NCBI RefSeq assembly: GCF_918797505.1
Contig: NC_092796.1
Coordinates: forward strand, 30,638,098-30,702,097
Source of the DNA: Bemisia tabaci
Taxonomy: Eukaryota > Arthropoda > Insecta > Hemiptera > Aleyrodidae
Direction of reading: 5' to 3'
DNA: 64,000 nucleotides
Positions 32,281 to 42,489 of this stretch are shown one piece after another. The notes under the pieces were generated by a model, which worked only from the letters and a program-made list of their open reading frames with translations, did not search any database and was not told where the DNA came from. The position numbers and the translations under genes were made by a program. Position 1 is the first letter of the stretch; every line of letters begins with the position of its first letter.

Positions 32281-33104
32281 GAACATCGGTGCCTGATTTC
32301 CGGTCGAGAAACTACCGATCGTTCCTCTTGGCCCATTGTGCGGCGCGTGACGGTGAAGCAGAACTTTCCCTAATTGCCGCGAAAGCACAATCGACGCTAA
32401 TTGATGAAATCAACGCTTGCCGCAGCACCGGCGCGCGGGAAGGGAGGTGTGGCAAGAAAGTAAGTCAGGAACAACCCCCTACCCCGCGTCCGCCACCCCG
32501 AGTCGCAATAAAAGTGCCCCCTCAGGAGGGACCGAGGGGGATGAAGAACGGAAATCCTCGCCCCGCGCTCAGCCTGCTACATTGTTGCCACATAAAACCG
32601 AGAAATCAGCACTAATCCAAATTCAAATTCGTGTAAAATAACCAAGTTTGATCTACAACGTGGCAACCCTGAGCCAGGAGTTTCGATGTATTGCTGTGGC
32701 TCCAGCAACGCACAGGGCACGGGCCACGGGCGGCAGGCGTCGCGATACAAAATCCTGTAAATTTATTCTAATCCGTTTCACCGCAGGGCTAATTGGATTC
32801 CAGTTTCAGCCGAGAAAGAGGTGCTCACTTCCGCAGGATGTAGATGGCAGAATCTTGTTGCTAAAGTTATTTTTGCGCCCTTACCCTTTCTCGAAAAACG
32901 CCCCTCTCACCTTTTCTAAATTCCCCGTGAGAATGAACGAAAACAATGCTGCCGAAGGCTATTACTGTCAGGCGCATTAATGCGAGAGAGCACCATCAAC
33001 GTTGGAAGTTCTGAGAAAAAGATGTCTATCTGCAAAATGAATGCGACAGGTGAGTGAGTGTTCAGTCGGTTGAAACCTCCAGTGAATGAAAGAGAAGTAT
33101 ATTT
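32281..33104. other. GC-rich low-copy block, possible unassigned exon
   Basis: Plus frame 32289-32615 opens with ATG-like context and meets GAAAGTAAGTC (donor-like) at 32456. No known domain, so coding status is unproven. Confidence 0.25.
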
Positions 33105-33420
33105 GGATTGCATTTTGCAAAAAGGAGCCAGAAGCATTGCAATGATGCTAAAATTTTGCAACTTCATCCCTTGCAACACAATTACTTAAATCATGAAAAA
33201 ATATGAAATATACATGGTAATTTCTGTCTTCAAGCTACAGTTCTCATTGAGTATGAAAAAATATGAAATATACATGGTAATTTCTGTCTTCAAGCTACAG
33301 TTCTCATTGAGTATTATAGAAACTGTTAATGGATCTCAGGTTTTTCTTCCAAGACAAAAGAACTTGCACAATCTTGGCGACATTGCAATACTCCGGGTTC
33401 CTTTTTGCAAAATGCAATCC
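33105..33420. mobile_element. Family E MITE, copy E1, with internal 60-bp duplication
   Basis: GGATTGCATTTTGCAAAAAG, GAGCCAGAAGCATTGCAATG and TGCTAAAATTTTGCAACTT pair with AACTTGCACAATCTTGG, CGACATTGCAATACTCC and GGGTTCCTTTTTGCAAAATG plus CAATCC. Arms about 60 bp. Confidence 0.88.
33193..33312. repeat. Exact 60-bp tandem duplication
   Basis: Bases 33193-33252 are repeated without change at 33253-33312 (starts ATGAAAAAATATGAAATATA). Lies inside E1. Confidence 0.98.
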
Positions 33421-33742
33421 GTTTTAGTATTGAAGAATTGGATCGCATTTACGAAAAGTAACCAGCGAGATTAGAGTCCTAAAAGTCTACTGGTTAACTC
33501 TAAGTCTACTAAGTTTGATGGACTAAAAGTCCATAAAAATCAAAGGATTTTTGTTTCTAGTGACGAATCTTTGATATTTCTCGCAATGGTCCATTTCCAA
33601 AATGAATCTGTTGAATTCACTATATTCATTGAACTGGACCTTTAATGATATATAGTTAAGGAACCTCTCTAAAGTCACAATTTACACCGCATGGGGCTTT
33701 CTAAGGACATGAGCTGCTTGTGGAGGACGATCTTAGGCAAAT
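33421..33742. other. No feature seen
   Basis: Short low-copy spacer. Confidence 0.4.
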
Positions 33743-34867
33743 GAGCCTGTTGCAAACTTTTGCTAGAGCAAAAATAAGAGCTGCTACTCATAGAAAGTGC
33801 CTCAAAAATCACGATGAGCGCATCAGCGAAGTAAAGATGCACTCCTTACGCCACAATGTGCGCCAAAAATTTGCGTTTTTTCGAGCTTCCCGCTTCACAG
33901 ACGATACCACGCCACAGGTGAACATTTCGTTAGAGAAGTCATTCCATCCAACCCCTGCTCACGAGGATACTACGCAATATTCAACATAGCCGACGCCAGT
34001 CCGCCAAAACACATATGACGGGACGATGATTCTAACCACCTGATAACAATGGCGTGTTTACATTCACATTTTTCTCGCGTTGTTAGATATCCGCCTTGAT
34101 TGACCTCGTGCTCTCCTCAACTTGCGCGCAGAAGTGTCGGTCATGTTGAGCAGGGATTGAATGGAACGATTCCTGTGACGAAACGTTCACCTAAGCTGTA
34201 GTACCCTTTTTGAAGTGGGAATCTTATAAAACTCAAATTTCTTGCGCAGATAGTGAAGTTAGGGGTGCATTTCACAGTTTGCAGATGCGCTCATCGTGAT
34301 TTTTGAGAAATGGAGGTGTTGCATGTGTGAGGGATTTGCGATTTGACAATTGATTCTTATGTAAAACTTCGCGAGAAACACGATGGTGCCACTGGTTTTC
34401 TCTGAAATCAACTCCCAAGCTCAAAAAAAGCTCTCAAGTTGAGGCCAAAATGGAGGGGATATCCCACGCTATCCTGAGAGTCCATCTCTACATCAAGACA
34501 AACTCTCCATGGAACGATAGGGAGCAAATACATTGACAGGGCTGCCACTTTATTTGGGGACTCCAAAACTAAAAACACGGCATCACTTCTAATGTATTTA
34601 CTCCCTATCTTTGCATGGAGAGTTCGTCTTGATGTAGAAGTGGACTCTCAGAGTAGCGTGGGCGTCCCCTCCATTTTGGCCTTAACTTGAGAGCTTTTTT
34701 TAGCTTGGGAGTTGATTTCAGAGAAAATCAGTGGCACCATCGTGTTTCTCGCGAACTTTTACATCAGAATCAACAGTCAAATCGCAAATTTTTCACACAT
34801 GCAACATCTCCATTATCTGTAAGGAACAACTCTTATTTTTACTCCGGCAAAAGTTTGCAACAGGCCC
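33743..34867. mobile_element. Large foldback OO, hosting NN
   Basis: GAGCCTGTTGCAAACTTTTG plus AAAAATAAGAG on the left pairs with CTCTTATTTTTACTCCGGC and AAAAGTTTGCAACAGGCCC on the right. Inside NN's insertion point the arms continue: GGAGGTGTTGCATGTGTGAG ... GGGAGCAAATACATT pairs with AATGTATTTACTCCC ... CACACATGCAACATCTCC. Each arm is about 220 bp or more. Confidence 0.88.
33801..34307. mobile_element. Foldback NN nested in the left arm of OO
   Basis: CTCAAAAATCACGATGAGCG plus CATC pairs with GATGCGCTCATCGTGATTTT plus TGAG. Inner GGTGAACATTTCGTTAGAG and ACGAAACGTTCACC also pair. OO's arm resumes right after it. Confidence 0.82.
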
Positions 34868-36008
34868 GTTCTCTATACTCCAACAGTGCTCCGGCGCCGT
34901 AAAGTATGCAATTTTTGAAAGCCGTCCGGCACGGTTGCTCGGGACTGGCTTAAGCTCAAATTATAATTAATGATACGTCCGTGCCACCGGACAGAGCTCG
35001 CGCCCGACTTTCCTTCCGTTCATATTCGGAAAAACGCAGCCCGATCCGCCTGAGGGCCAGGGGAGGGGGGAGCAGGGGGGTTGGGAGGATCCATTTCAAT
35101 TCTTGGATTTATGACGAAAGTAATTTAATAGAATTCCTCCCGCGTCGCGCGAGTAATAAAGACAGTGCCATTCTGTTCCGTAAATAATTACGCAAAGCCG
35201 TTTAACACTCCACGTTTGACGAGATTAAAAACCTAATGTTCGCATTTCCCATGAAAAATGCTTCCGCTCACCGCGTTGGCAAATTACTGAATTAAGTCTC
35301 GCTTTTTAAGTAGAGGCTATAGGTCGTCGTACAAGAGAAAAAGAATTCTTGCTGTTACTGAACTTAGATTATTCATTCAAGGAAAAGCTACCGTTACACA
35401 CGCTACTACTCTAGACCTGGTCAACTAGTTTTACGGCGAAGACAGCGGTATCAAAAAGGTGATTGGTTTAGAACTGTGTTAACAACCGTTGACAGTGTGC
35501 TCACTGCTCAGACGATAATTGAAATTTCACCTCCGATGACAACGAGAGCTGATGTCAAACGTAACGTAGTAATTTCCTTTATGATGCCCTCGTTTTTCAC
35601 CGCTCGTCGACCTTACGCAAATCCAAACCTGTGTACAAATTTCACAGTTCTCAGCTTTTGAATTTGTTTACGTTTGAATCGTTATTGCCTGAAAATATTA
35701 TTATTCCTTCCCTCCTTGTGAGCGTATTCATATTTAGATCGAGAGTTGACCATGAAACGACTTTGCCGCGTTCGTCATTCCTAGATCAGAAAGGGTACTC
35801 ACATTTTAGGATGGCAACGTTATTATATATTTAAACAATCAAAGAATTATTGCAAAATTGACAATGTCGCAATAAAAATCAGTCATAGCTTGCTGCTTTG
35901 GCATAAAAGACAACACTAACATTAAGTTACGATAAAAGAGAAACAAGCGAAGCTCCCTTAGTTACTGTTGAATCCGTCAAACACCAAACAAATTTTATTT
36001 TAACTCCT
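34868..36008. other. Low-copy stretch
   Basis: G-rich at 35040-35085. No gene or family recognised. Confidence 0.45.
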
Positions 36009-36075
36009 AGATGCAACTGTTCGAGCTCTGCGGATGTCCGCGTTGCATATGCACCGAAATGAAGGCGTTTTGAAT
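36009..36075 (+). repeat. Dispersed DD motif, copy 3
   Basis: GATGCAACTGTTCGAGCTCT, GCGGATGTCCGCGTTGCAT and ATGAAGGCG. Confidence 0.6.
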
Positions 36076-36639
36076 GTCCCTGCATTCACAGCTTCAACCG
36101 CGGTCCGCGGCGTGGTGCCACGGCAGGTTAAGTGCGAGAATCCAAAACGGCGGAGCGCTTTCAATTCTTCGTTTATGATACAAAGGTATCTCCTAGACAC
36201 GAATACTTGTACACAGGCGTAGGAAGTGAGTATCATTTGTGTAATGGTCTTTATATCGCAACGTGCTGAGCATGACTTGTAGAGATACTATCAATGCTTA
36301 ACAGATGTCATAGAAACATAAACGAAAAATTAAAAGCATTCTGCCATTGTAGATCCACGCAGTAAAAGCCCGGCACCTCATGAAACGAGCCTTTTAGAGA
36401 GATTGGACAGGACATTTTCGACAGAGACCGCTTTTGATCTTAATTTCTTCACATTAAAAATTGTATGGGGTGCTTCTGGCAGGAAATTCTACGAGAAAAT
36501 CAATGAAACTACTTCATCTAAGGCATCTACTTTTCGTATTAACATCAATATAAGCTTTAAATATTAACACATTTTATATGACTCCTCGTAGTGACTCGCT
36601 CCATTCAGCGCCGATGGTGAGGCGGTTAGTGTCTAAATC
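36076..36639. other. No feature seen
   Basis: Low-copy spacer. Confidence 0.4.
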
Positions 36640-36710
36640 CAAAACGCCTTCATTTCCGTGCGTATGCAACACGGACATCCGTGGAGATCGAATAGTTGCA
36701 TCCATGCGTT
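36640..36710 (-). repeat. Dispersed DD motif, copy 4, reverse
   Basis: ACGCCTTCATTT, ATGCAACACGGACATCCGTG and GATCGAATAGTTGCATCC are the DD words on the minus strand. Copies 3 and 4 are about 600 bp apart and inverted, so they may be the two ends of one element. Confidence 0.6.
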
Positions 36711-37031
36711 ACAATGAAATTCGTTCAGTACCCATTGCAAGCAACAGAAACTGAAGTTTCGATTGTTTCTCTTAAATTTCAACTTTATTCCAGCGTTGCG
36801 TAGTATGTCGATGAACCAAACAATTGCTGATTTTTACCTTGATATTATCAGTTTTCCAAGAAATGTATTACTAAATTGCATGTTGCTGGCCCTTGAAATC
36901 GCAAAAAATTAGCGACCTCAGAATAATATATATAGAGTACTCCTTTAACCTACTTTAATAAGTCGTCCTGTTTTTGAATTTTTGTTGAAAAACCTATTTT
37001 AACATCTAAATGCGTAATCTTCAAAGAGCAA
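36711..37031. other. No feature seen
   Basis: AT-rich spacer. Confidence 0.4.
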
Positions 37032-37113
37032 TTGGACGTATTTATGCTAAAAAGAACTATACGCATGGGTTTTGTGGGCGACATAGGTCCTTTTAGCATA
37101 AACACTGCAATGC
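37032..37113. mobile_element. Family I mini-foldback, copy I3
   Basis: ATTGGACGTATTTATGCTAA pairs with CCTTTTAGCATAAACACTG. Loop word GCATGGGTTTTGTGGGCG. Confidence 0.8.
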
Positions 37114-37426
37114 TGATGCATGGAATTTGAGGCAAAAATAATGAACAGATGTCCTCTTTTGACGAATAATGCGACAGAAAATCTGTAAAATAACAAGCTT
37201 CAATACACATAGGTAGGTATTTGTTTCGTAGGTGCAATAGCGAAATTAACACGATAAAGTCTGGTATATAAATTGGTGAAAATTGTATTGCGTTCTGCTC
37301 ATTCCCTCCGGAACTGTAAGATGCGTTTAGTTCGAGCATGAAAGCTTATAGATTTTTCAAATTTTTTCTCTTCAAGAATCAGAATTGGGCGTATTTATGC
37401 TAAAAAGAACCAGAGGCGGATGGGGA

Positions 37427-37722
37427 AGGAGTGTGCTCGTTAGTTGAGGGCCGTAAGAATGACTGCGGATTTTAAAGCGCCAGTGACGTCAGCGGCAACG
37501 ACCGGGACCGAGTTTGACGGTCGGGGCACATTAACTCATGAGCCCTGTTCACACCGCTCTTATCAAATGCCCACGGCTCATGAGTTAGCATATTTTGGCA
37601 CTTGGTTCCTTTTTATTTAATGTCAAAAACCACTTTTCCAATTTGCCCCACACACTGTAATCACATTTGTAATCACACCCACTTTTACACCGTTTCTATT
37701 CCAACTCAAACGAGCACACTCC
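37427..37722. mobile_element. Family K MITE, copy K1, nested in I4
   Basis: GGAGTGTGCTCGTTAGTTGA mirrors CCAACTCAAACGAGCACACT plus CC. An inner AACTCATGAGCC...GGCTCATGAGTT pair forms a 50-bp hairpin. The left end also occurs at 15966. Confidence 0.82.
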
Positions 37723-37761
37723 AGCTTTCCGAAAGGTCTCCATTTCCTTTTATCATAAATA

Positions 37762-38003
37762 CACTGTAAAAAAAACTCCGGCCGTCGGAGCCGCAATTAC
37801 GGGCTATATAGACATATACCGTCCGTTCCGGGCTCAAAGGCCGAAAATTCCGGCTGCTGGAGGCGTAGCTTCGATTGCTCCGGATTCAGAGGCCGAAGCT
37901 ACGGCTCCAGCAGCCGGAATTTTCGGCCTTTGAGCCCGGAACGGACGGTATGTCTATTCAGCCTGTGATTGCGGCTCCCACGGCCGGAGTTTTTTAATCA
38001 GTG
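37762..38003. mobile_element. GC-rich foldback L with TA duplication, nested in I4
   Basis: Two arms of about 105 bp. CACTGTAAAAAAAACTCCGG, CCGTTCCGGGCTCAAAGGCC and GAAAATTCCGGCTGCTGGAG pair with CTCCAGCAGCCGGAATTTTC, GGCCTTTGAGCCCGGAACGG and CCGGAGTTTTTTAATCAGTG. TA at 37760-37761 and 38004-38005. Ends belong to the CACTG-A8 group. Confidence 0.93.
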
Positions 38004-38013
38004 TACGTCCAAA

Positions 38014-38427
38014 TAACCGTCTCCTCGCCCTCGAACTTTTGAAAATATTCTATTGCATGATTTTTGAAAATATAACGAAAAACAAAGGACTTTATTCGGT
38101 GAATTCCGTTCGAAAATTGGGTCCACTTTCTCAGGGCGTTATTTTTGGACTTACTGCTCTTTTCGTTAACTAGAGCAGTATAGTGAGACATTGCCATTCT
38201 ATGCGGGGGAATTGACAACGCAGCTATAGTGCTAGGATTAAATCAAGTGAACAGCACGACGCTTTGTCTTAATCTGATTCAGTTTGGGCGTCAGTTTGAG
38301 TGAAGAGTTGAAGCCCTGGACCCGTAACCCCTGCGCCCCCCCCCCCCCTATCACCGCGGCCTACACTGAAACGGGATCTGGGACCCTACCACTTTCGAGT
38401 CTTCGTGCGATGCCGCCGCTAACATAT
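38014..38427. other. Low-copy stretch with C13
   Basis: C13 at 38336-38348. No gene supported. Confidence 0.45.
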
Positions 38428-38563
38428 AAATGGACGTATTTCTGTCAAACGAAACTATGTGCATTATGACGTGAGCCCTGTTATGCATGTATTCTTATGG
38501 GTCTCAGGGCTCAAGGCTCATGTCTTAATGCACATAGTTCCGTTTGATAGAAATACGTCCAAA
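38428..38563. mobile_element. Family H foldback, copy H1
   Basis: AAATGGACGTATTTCTGTCA, AACGAAACTATGTGCATTA and TGACGTGAGCCCTG pair with GGCTCATGTCTTAATGCACA, TAGTTCCGTTTGATAG and AAATACGTCCAAATG. Only the outermost tips resemble family I. Confidence 0.88.
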
Positions 38564-38859
38564 TGTAGGGTGTAGGCGGACAGTCCGAAAATCCGAAACT
38601 TTGTAACGATAATCCAGCGAATGAACTTTAATCCGCTACCGATGAGAGTGACCTTGAACCTGCAAACAATTATCATCGAAATTCGCTGTGTGGAACTGTA
38701 AAATGGACCACATTGAGTAGGATTGATCCCATCCATATCAAGCATTGCCAAATTGTATCGCATGATTTATTAATTCATTTTTACGGAAGGACGATAGTGG
38801 ATGTTTTCTGGCCTATCTCGAAAATTGAAGGCAAAATTAAAAGGCATGCCTTGCGTTAA
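38564..38859. other. No feature seen
   Basis: Low-copy spacer. Confidence 0.4.
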
Positions 38860-38923
38860 GGATAACATTGCCAAGATAGGAATTTATCGATCAAGTTCAT
38901 CCGATAAAGATTCAACGATCGAC

Positions 38924-39521
38924 CCGGCGGGCTGATTATTGAAATTGATAGACAAAGTGATAGACAAAGAAGACAAAAAGGATATGGAGGGATCCTATTG
39001 GTGGAAGCGGGTAGTTGCAATGAACAAAGGACGTAGGTAATAGACTAACTAACGGCAACCCACGAGAAACCCGACAGTTAGTCCATCATTTACCCCCTTA
39101 GTCTATAAGAACCACCCATTTAAACCAATAGGATCGCTCTATACTCCTTATTAGAGTCCCTTCATACTGAGAGTCAAGACAATGTGAATCCATTTCTGAT
39201 TGGTTCCCGTATTTTAGGCCTTCACAGTGTCACAAACGGGAATAAAGATTACATTTTCACCGATTGCAAAGATTATAATCTAGAATGGACCAGGGAATTA
39301 CGGGTTCGGCAAGGAACAAACGGAATGAGAGAAGGAACGGAGAAAGGAATTTGAGAATGGGCCGATCAGAGATTACGAAAAACGTTCAATTTGTGTAATC
39401 TTTATTTCCGTTTGTGACGCCATGAGGGGGTATTGTCTTGACTCTCAGTATAAAGAGACTCTAATCCTTATGTCTTCTATGTCTATAGCTTTGTCGATCA
39501 ATTTCAATAATCGGCCCGCGG
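38924..39521. mobile_element. Family D element, copy D1, hosting G
   Basis: CCGGCGGGCTGATTATTGAA plus ATTGATAGACAAAG on the left mirrors CTTTGTCGATCAATTTC and AATAATCGGCCCGCGG on the right. The interior (GGATCCTATTGGTGGAAGCG, GGTAGTTGCAATG, AACCAATAGGATCGCTC) matches D2 at 52905. Left-flanking TTATCGATCAAGTTCATCCG relates to 970-1010. Confidence 0.85.
39151..39464. mobile_element. MITE G nested in D1 (TSD TCCTTA)
   Basis: TTAGAGTCCCTTCATACTGA plus GAGTCAAGACAAT mirrors ATTGTCTTGACTCTCAG and TATAAAGAGACTCTAA. TCCTTA flanks both sides (39145-39150, 39465-39470). A second inner pair TCACAAACGGGAATAAAGAT / ATCTTTATTTCCGTTTGTGA lies about 55 bp inside each end. Confidence 0.9.
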
Positions 39522-39807
39522 AATCCACTGAAGTTATTCGATCATATCAGGAGTAATTCGTTTATCAGTTAGAATCCAGAGTGACACACCAAAATAACTC
39601 ACTGCGCACTTCTCATGAACTTTATCCCTGCAAATAGTGTTACGCCCATACTCCCACGCTAACTCGAGCGCATGAAAATGATTTCCGAAGTGGGAAATGC
39701 AGCGATGAAAACTACGGAGCGCTCTTGTTTTCCAAGCCGGAGCCAATTATGAACTCCAAGTCGGAGGGCCCCGCTTAAGCGAGACCGATCCTCCCACGAA
39801 CCCTCCT
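39522..39807. other. No feature seen
   Basis: Low-copy spacer. Confidence 0.4.
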
Positions 39808-39929
39808 CTGCCTCGTTACGGAAGAGAGCCGTAAGCGCCGTAAGGGATGAGCCTCGAGACACGTAACCACACGTGCTAAACACGACTCTTACAGAAATAC
39901 ACTTACGCTTCTCTTCTGTATCACGGCAG
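39808..39929 (-). mobile_element. Family J foldback, copy J1
   Basis: CTGCCTCGTTACGGAAGAGA plus GCCGTAAG pairs with CACTTACGCTTCTCTTCTG and TATCACGGCAG. A diverged GATGAGCCTCGAGACACGTA core. Confidence 0.8.
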
Positions 39930-39956
39930 AATAGTAGACGGGGTGCCTCTGTATTA

Positions 39957-40077
39957 CTGCCGTGTTACGAAGAGAACCGTAAGTGCATTCTGGGATGAGC
40001 CACGAGACGCGTTAGGGCATGTGCTAACCGCGGGTCGTACTAAGTTGCACTTACGGTTCTCTTCCGTATTACGGGCG
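39957..40077 (+). mobile_element. Family J foldback, copy J2
   Basis: CTGCCGTGTTACGAAGAGAA plus CCGTAAGTGCA pairs with TGCACTTACGGTTCTCTTCC and GTATTACGGGC. The end CTGCCGTG is identical to family A's, suggesting shared transposition machinery. Confidence 0.85.
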
Positions 40078-40297
40078 CCCTCCTTGAAATGCAAAGCAGG
40101 CGAACCGAACTTAGCACTGATACTCGCATCACCGTTCGGAACCGCGATTGTTGATCGAGGACCTGGGTCGGCGGGCGGAAGGGCTGCATATGTAGCGGAA
40201 GAAATAAGGGAGAAGTGCAAAACGCTATAATTATAGCCAACTACTGCGTTTCCATGTAGTTCTAACATTGTCTCATAAATGAATCGAGACATGGACG
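40078..40297. other. No feature seen
   Basis: GC-richer spacer. Confidence 0.4.
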
Positions 40298-40437
40298 AAT
40301 TGGACGTATTCCTGTCGAACAGAACTATGTGCATTATGACGTGAGCCTTGTTATGCGTTTATTCTAACGGGTCTCAGGGCTCATGTCTTAATGCACATAG
40401 TTATGTTTCATAGGAATACGTCCAATTCTATGGGACT
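40298..40437. mobile_element. Family H foldback, copy H2
   Basis: GAATTGGACGTATTCCTGTC and ACTATGTGCATTATGACGTG pair with TCATGTCTTAATGCACATAG and ATAGGAATACGTCCAATTC. Confidence 0.88.
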
Positions 40438-40548
40438 CGTAACTCGTTAGCGCCATCCGCACGGGATCCTCGCGTAATTCTATGCCCAGGTACTTACATT
40501 ATCGAAGTTACAAGGATTCTGTGCTCCAGCGCGTTACAAATGAATAGA

Positions 40549-41143
40549 ATGCCGCGCTAGGGGGAAAAAACGCCGTATGAGCATTCGAAGGCTGCCAATT
40601 TTTCACCGATAAAATATTTATTTGCCGGAAAAATTATGAATATTTGAGGGGCTCGGAAGACAAGACGCATAAGCGCAGTTCTTGCTACTTCGAGTAATAC
40701 GTGTTTGAAGTTTTGAAATTACATGGATCCTTATGGCAGAGAGAAAGTTCAAACTGACAAATTGATGCTTAACAATTGGAATTTGATAGCAAGTTTTTCA
40801 CAGAATGTGCATTAAGACTAATTCCATTTGAAATCTTTAATATCTCAATTTTTCCAAAAACTACACTTACGCGCCGTGCTCTCCAAGCCCGTCATTTTTC
40901 CTTTGAAATTTTAGATACGTTGGCTCAAAATTTGAATTAAACTCTTGGAAAAGTTCAAAGAAAAATTAAATATATAAATAATCAAGAGGAAAAATATAAT
41001 CATAAATTAAAAAATAAATTTAAATAAATTAATAAATATGAATTAATTAATATAATCATAAATTATCAAGAGGATGTAAGTTTAATCGTCAGAGATTTGA
41101 CAACGACTGCGTGGTCATAAAGCGTTCCTCCCTAGCATGGAAG
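40549..41143 (+). mobile_element. Family A MITE, copy A7, interrupted by FF2
   Basis: GCCGCGCTAGGGGGAAAAAA plus CGCCGTATGAGCATTCG begins it and TCATAAAGCGTTCCTCCC plus TAGCATGGA ends it. AGAAT lies at both junctions (40546-40550, 41142-41146). FF2 splits the stretch that normally reads ATGAATATTTTTCC. AT-rich extra DNA at 40960-41070 (AATTAATTAATATAATC) lengthens it further. Confidence 0.75.
40646..40890. mobile_element. Family FF MITE, copy FF2, nested in A7
   Basis: GAGGGGCTCGGAAGACAAGA plus CGCATAAGCGCAGTT pairs with AACTACACTTACGCGCC-like and GTGCTCTCCAAGCCC. Size and order match FF1. Confidence 0.82.
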
Positions 41144-41584
41144 AATATCAGATTGCTCATGTTCTATTTGTTTTCTATTGGATCTGATTTACTACGGAAC
41201 TGACAGAGTTCTTTCATTGTCAAGTGTTTAACAAAGGAAAGTCATGTGATTGTATCCAGGTTGAATTCTGCAACGTTTCTGTTGAAGCTCACCGACGTGT
41301 GGTAGGTATAGTGTTAAAGTACAAGCGTTGGGTGATTATGGGCAGGAATGAACGAGGTATCATATAAGCTTTTTAAAAACTTGACACGCTCGCACTCTTT
41401 TTATGCATGTACTCTAATTTTTATCCTTATTTTTCTTTTGCTGTCCTTTTTTCCTGACACTTATTTCCCTTAATCTTATTTATCCACCATGAGCTGTAAC
41501 AGAATTTGGCAGGTGTGTGATAGGGAAAGTGATAAGGATGAGATAGACAGCGTGAAGCGGAGCATCGAGAGTTAACGCCTCGCG
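41144..41584. other. No feature seen
   Basis: Low-copy spacer. Confidence 0.4.
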
Positions 41585-41670
41585 CCATCGCGCCTTCAAT
41601 TTTGGAGACGCAACACGGACATCCATCATGTACGAATAGTTGTATCTCTGCGCCGTCATCAATATACGTC
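41585..41670 (-). repeat. Dispersed DD motif, copy 5, reverse
   Basis: CGCGCCTTCAATTTT, ACGCAACACGGACATCCATC and GTACGAATAGTTGTATCTCT plus GCGCCGTCATCAA. Confidence 0.7.
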
Positions 41671-41765
41671 GTTTCCCTTGCTTTTTTACCGTATTGTGGT
41701 TGTTTCCGTTGGTCCTATATTCGTAGTGGTGCTTCAAGGGTTCTCCAGCGTCAACTAGTTTCAAT

Positions 41766-41921
41766 ACTTGGACTATATTTTGCAATTAGGAGCTATAATG
41801 TCATGGCTCAATTTAAAAACGACGCATGTCCCATTAGTTTCCCTGTAGAGGCATGTTTTTTTTTTTTTTTAACGGATGAGCCAGAAATTGTAGTTTCTAA
41901 TCGCAAAATGTAGTCCAATTT
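41766..41921. mobile_element. Family B MITE, copy B4
   Basis: TTGGACTATATTTTGCAATT plus AGGAGCTATAAT is mirrored by ATTGTAGTTTCTAATCGC and AAAATGTAGTCCAA. A T14 run sits in the loop. Confidence 0.88.
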
Positions 41922-42039
41922 GCCAACTTGTGTGCTCAGCGTGATTATTCCCCCAAAAGTGCGCTGATTGTGAGTTGGCTGAGTCACCAGTGAATAAGTG
42001 TAATTTATTGATGCGAGTCACCTATACGTGCAACAGACC

Positions 42040-42415
42040 AATTGGACCACATTTTACAATCAGGAACTTCAATTCCTGCCTCATTTGTGCCATTTGACTC
42101 CATAGATCTATACTCTTTCCCGGATGAGTCAGAAATTTCAGTTTCTAATGGTGAAATCTGCCGTGCTACGCAAGAACGCCGTAAATACATCAAGATTCTC
42201 TCTCGTTTTTTGGAACTTAACACTTTATAAAATAAAATTTTTTTTACCCATGCACCTCACATTTTCAGGTTTAGTTCTTAATAGTATTGCGAATGAATTC
42301 TGTAAAACATTGCCCCAAGCCACACAAGTTTTTCTGCTATGATACATTCTTTCCAAAAAATGTAAAATGGCGTTTACGGCGTTTTTGCGTTACACGGCAG
42401 AAATGTAATCTAACG
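42040..42415. mobile_element. Family B MITE, copy B5, interrupted by A8
   Basis: TTGGACCACATTTTACAATC and ATGAGTCAGAAATTTCAGTT lead to GGTGAAAT. After A8 the end AAATGTAATCTAA completes the mirror. Confidence 0.8.
42158..42400 (+). mobile_element. Family A MITE, copy A8 (TSD AAAT), nested in B5
   Basis: CTGCCGTGCTACGCAAGAAC to TTTTTGCGTTACACGGCAG, flanked by AAAT at 42154-42157 and 42401-42404. The interior is shorter and more decayed than in other copies. Confidence 0.9.
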
Positions 42416-42489
42416 TGCTCAGAGTAATTTTCATGCAATTTTACCCCAAAAAATTGCACTGATTGCCTGCATCATCCACTTGCAACAGA

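Larger units (their letters stand above)
37384..38013. mobile_element. Family I copy I4, split by K1 and L
   Basis: The left arm ATTGGGCGTATTTATGCTAA plus AAAGAACC is followed by K1. Then CCTTTTATCATAAATA, L, and CGTCCAAAT. Joining the three pieces across the insertions gives a normal-sized I element. Confidence 0.82.
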
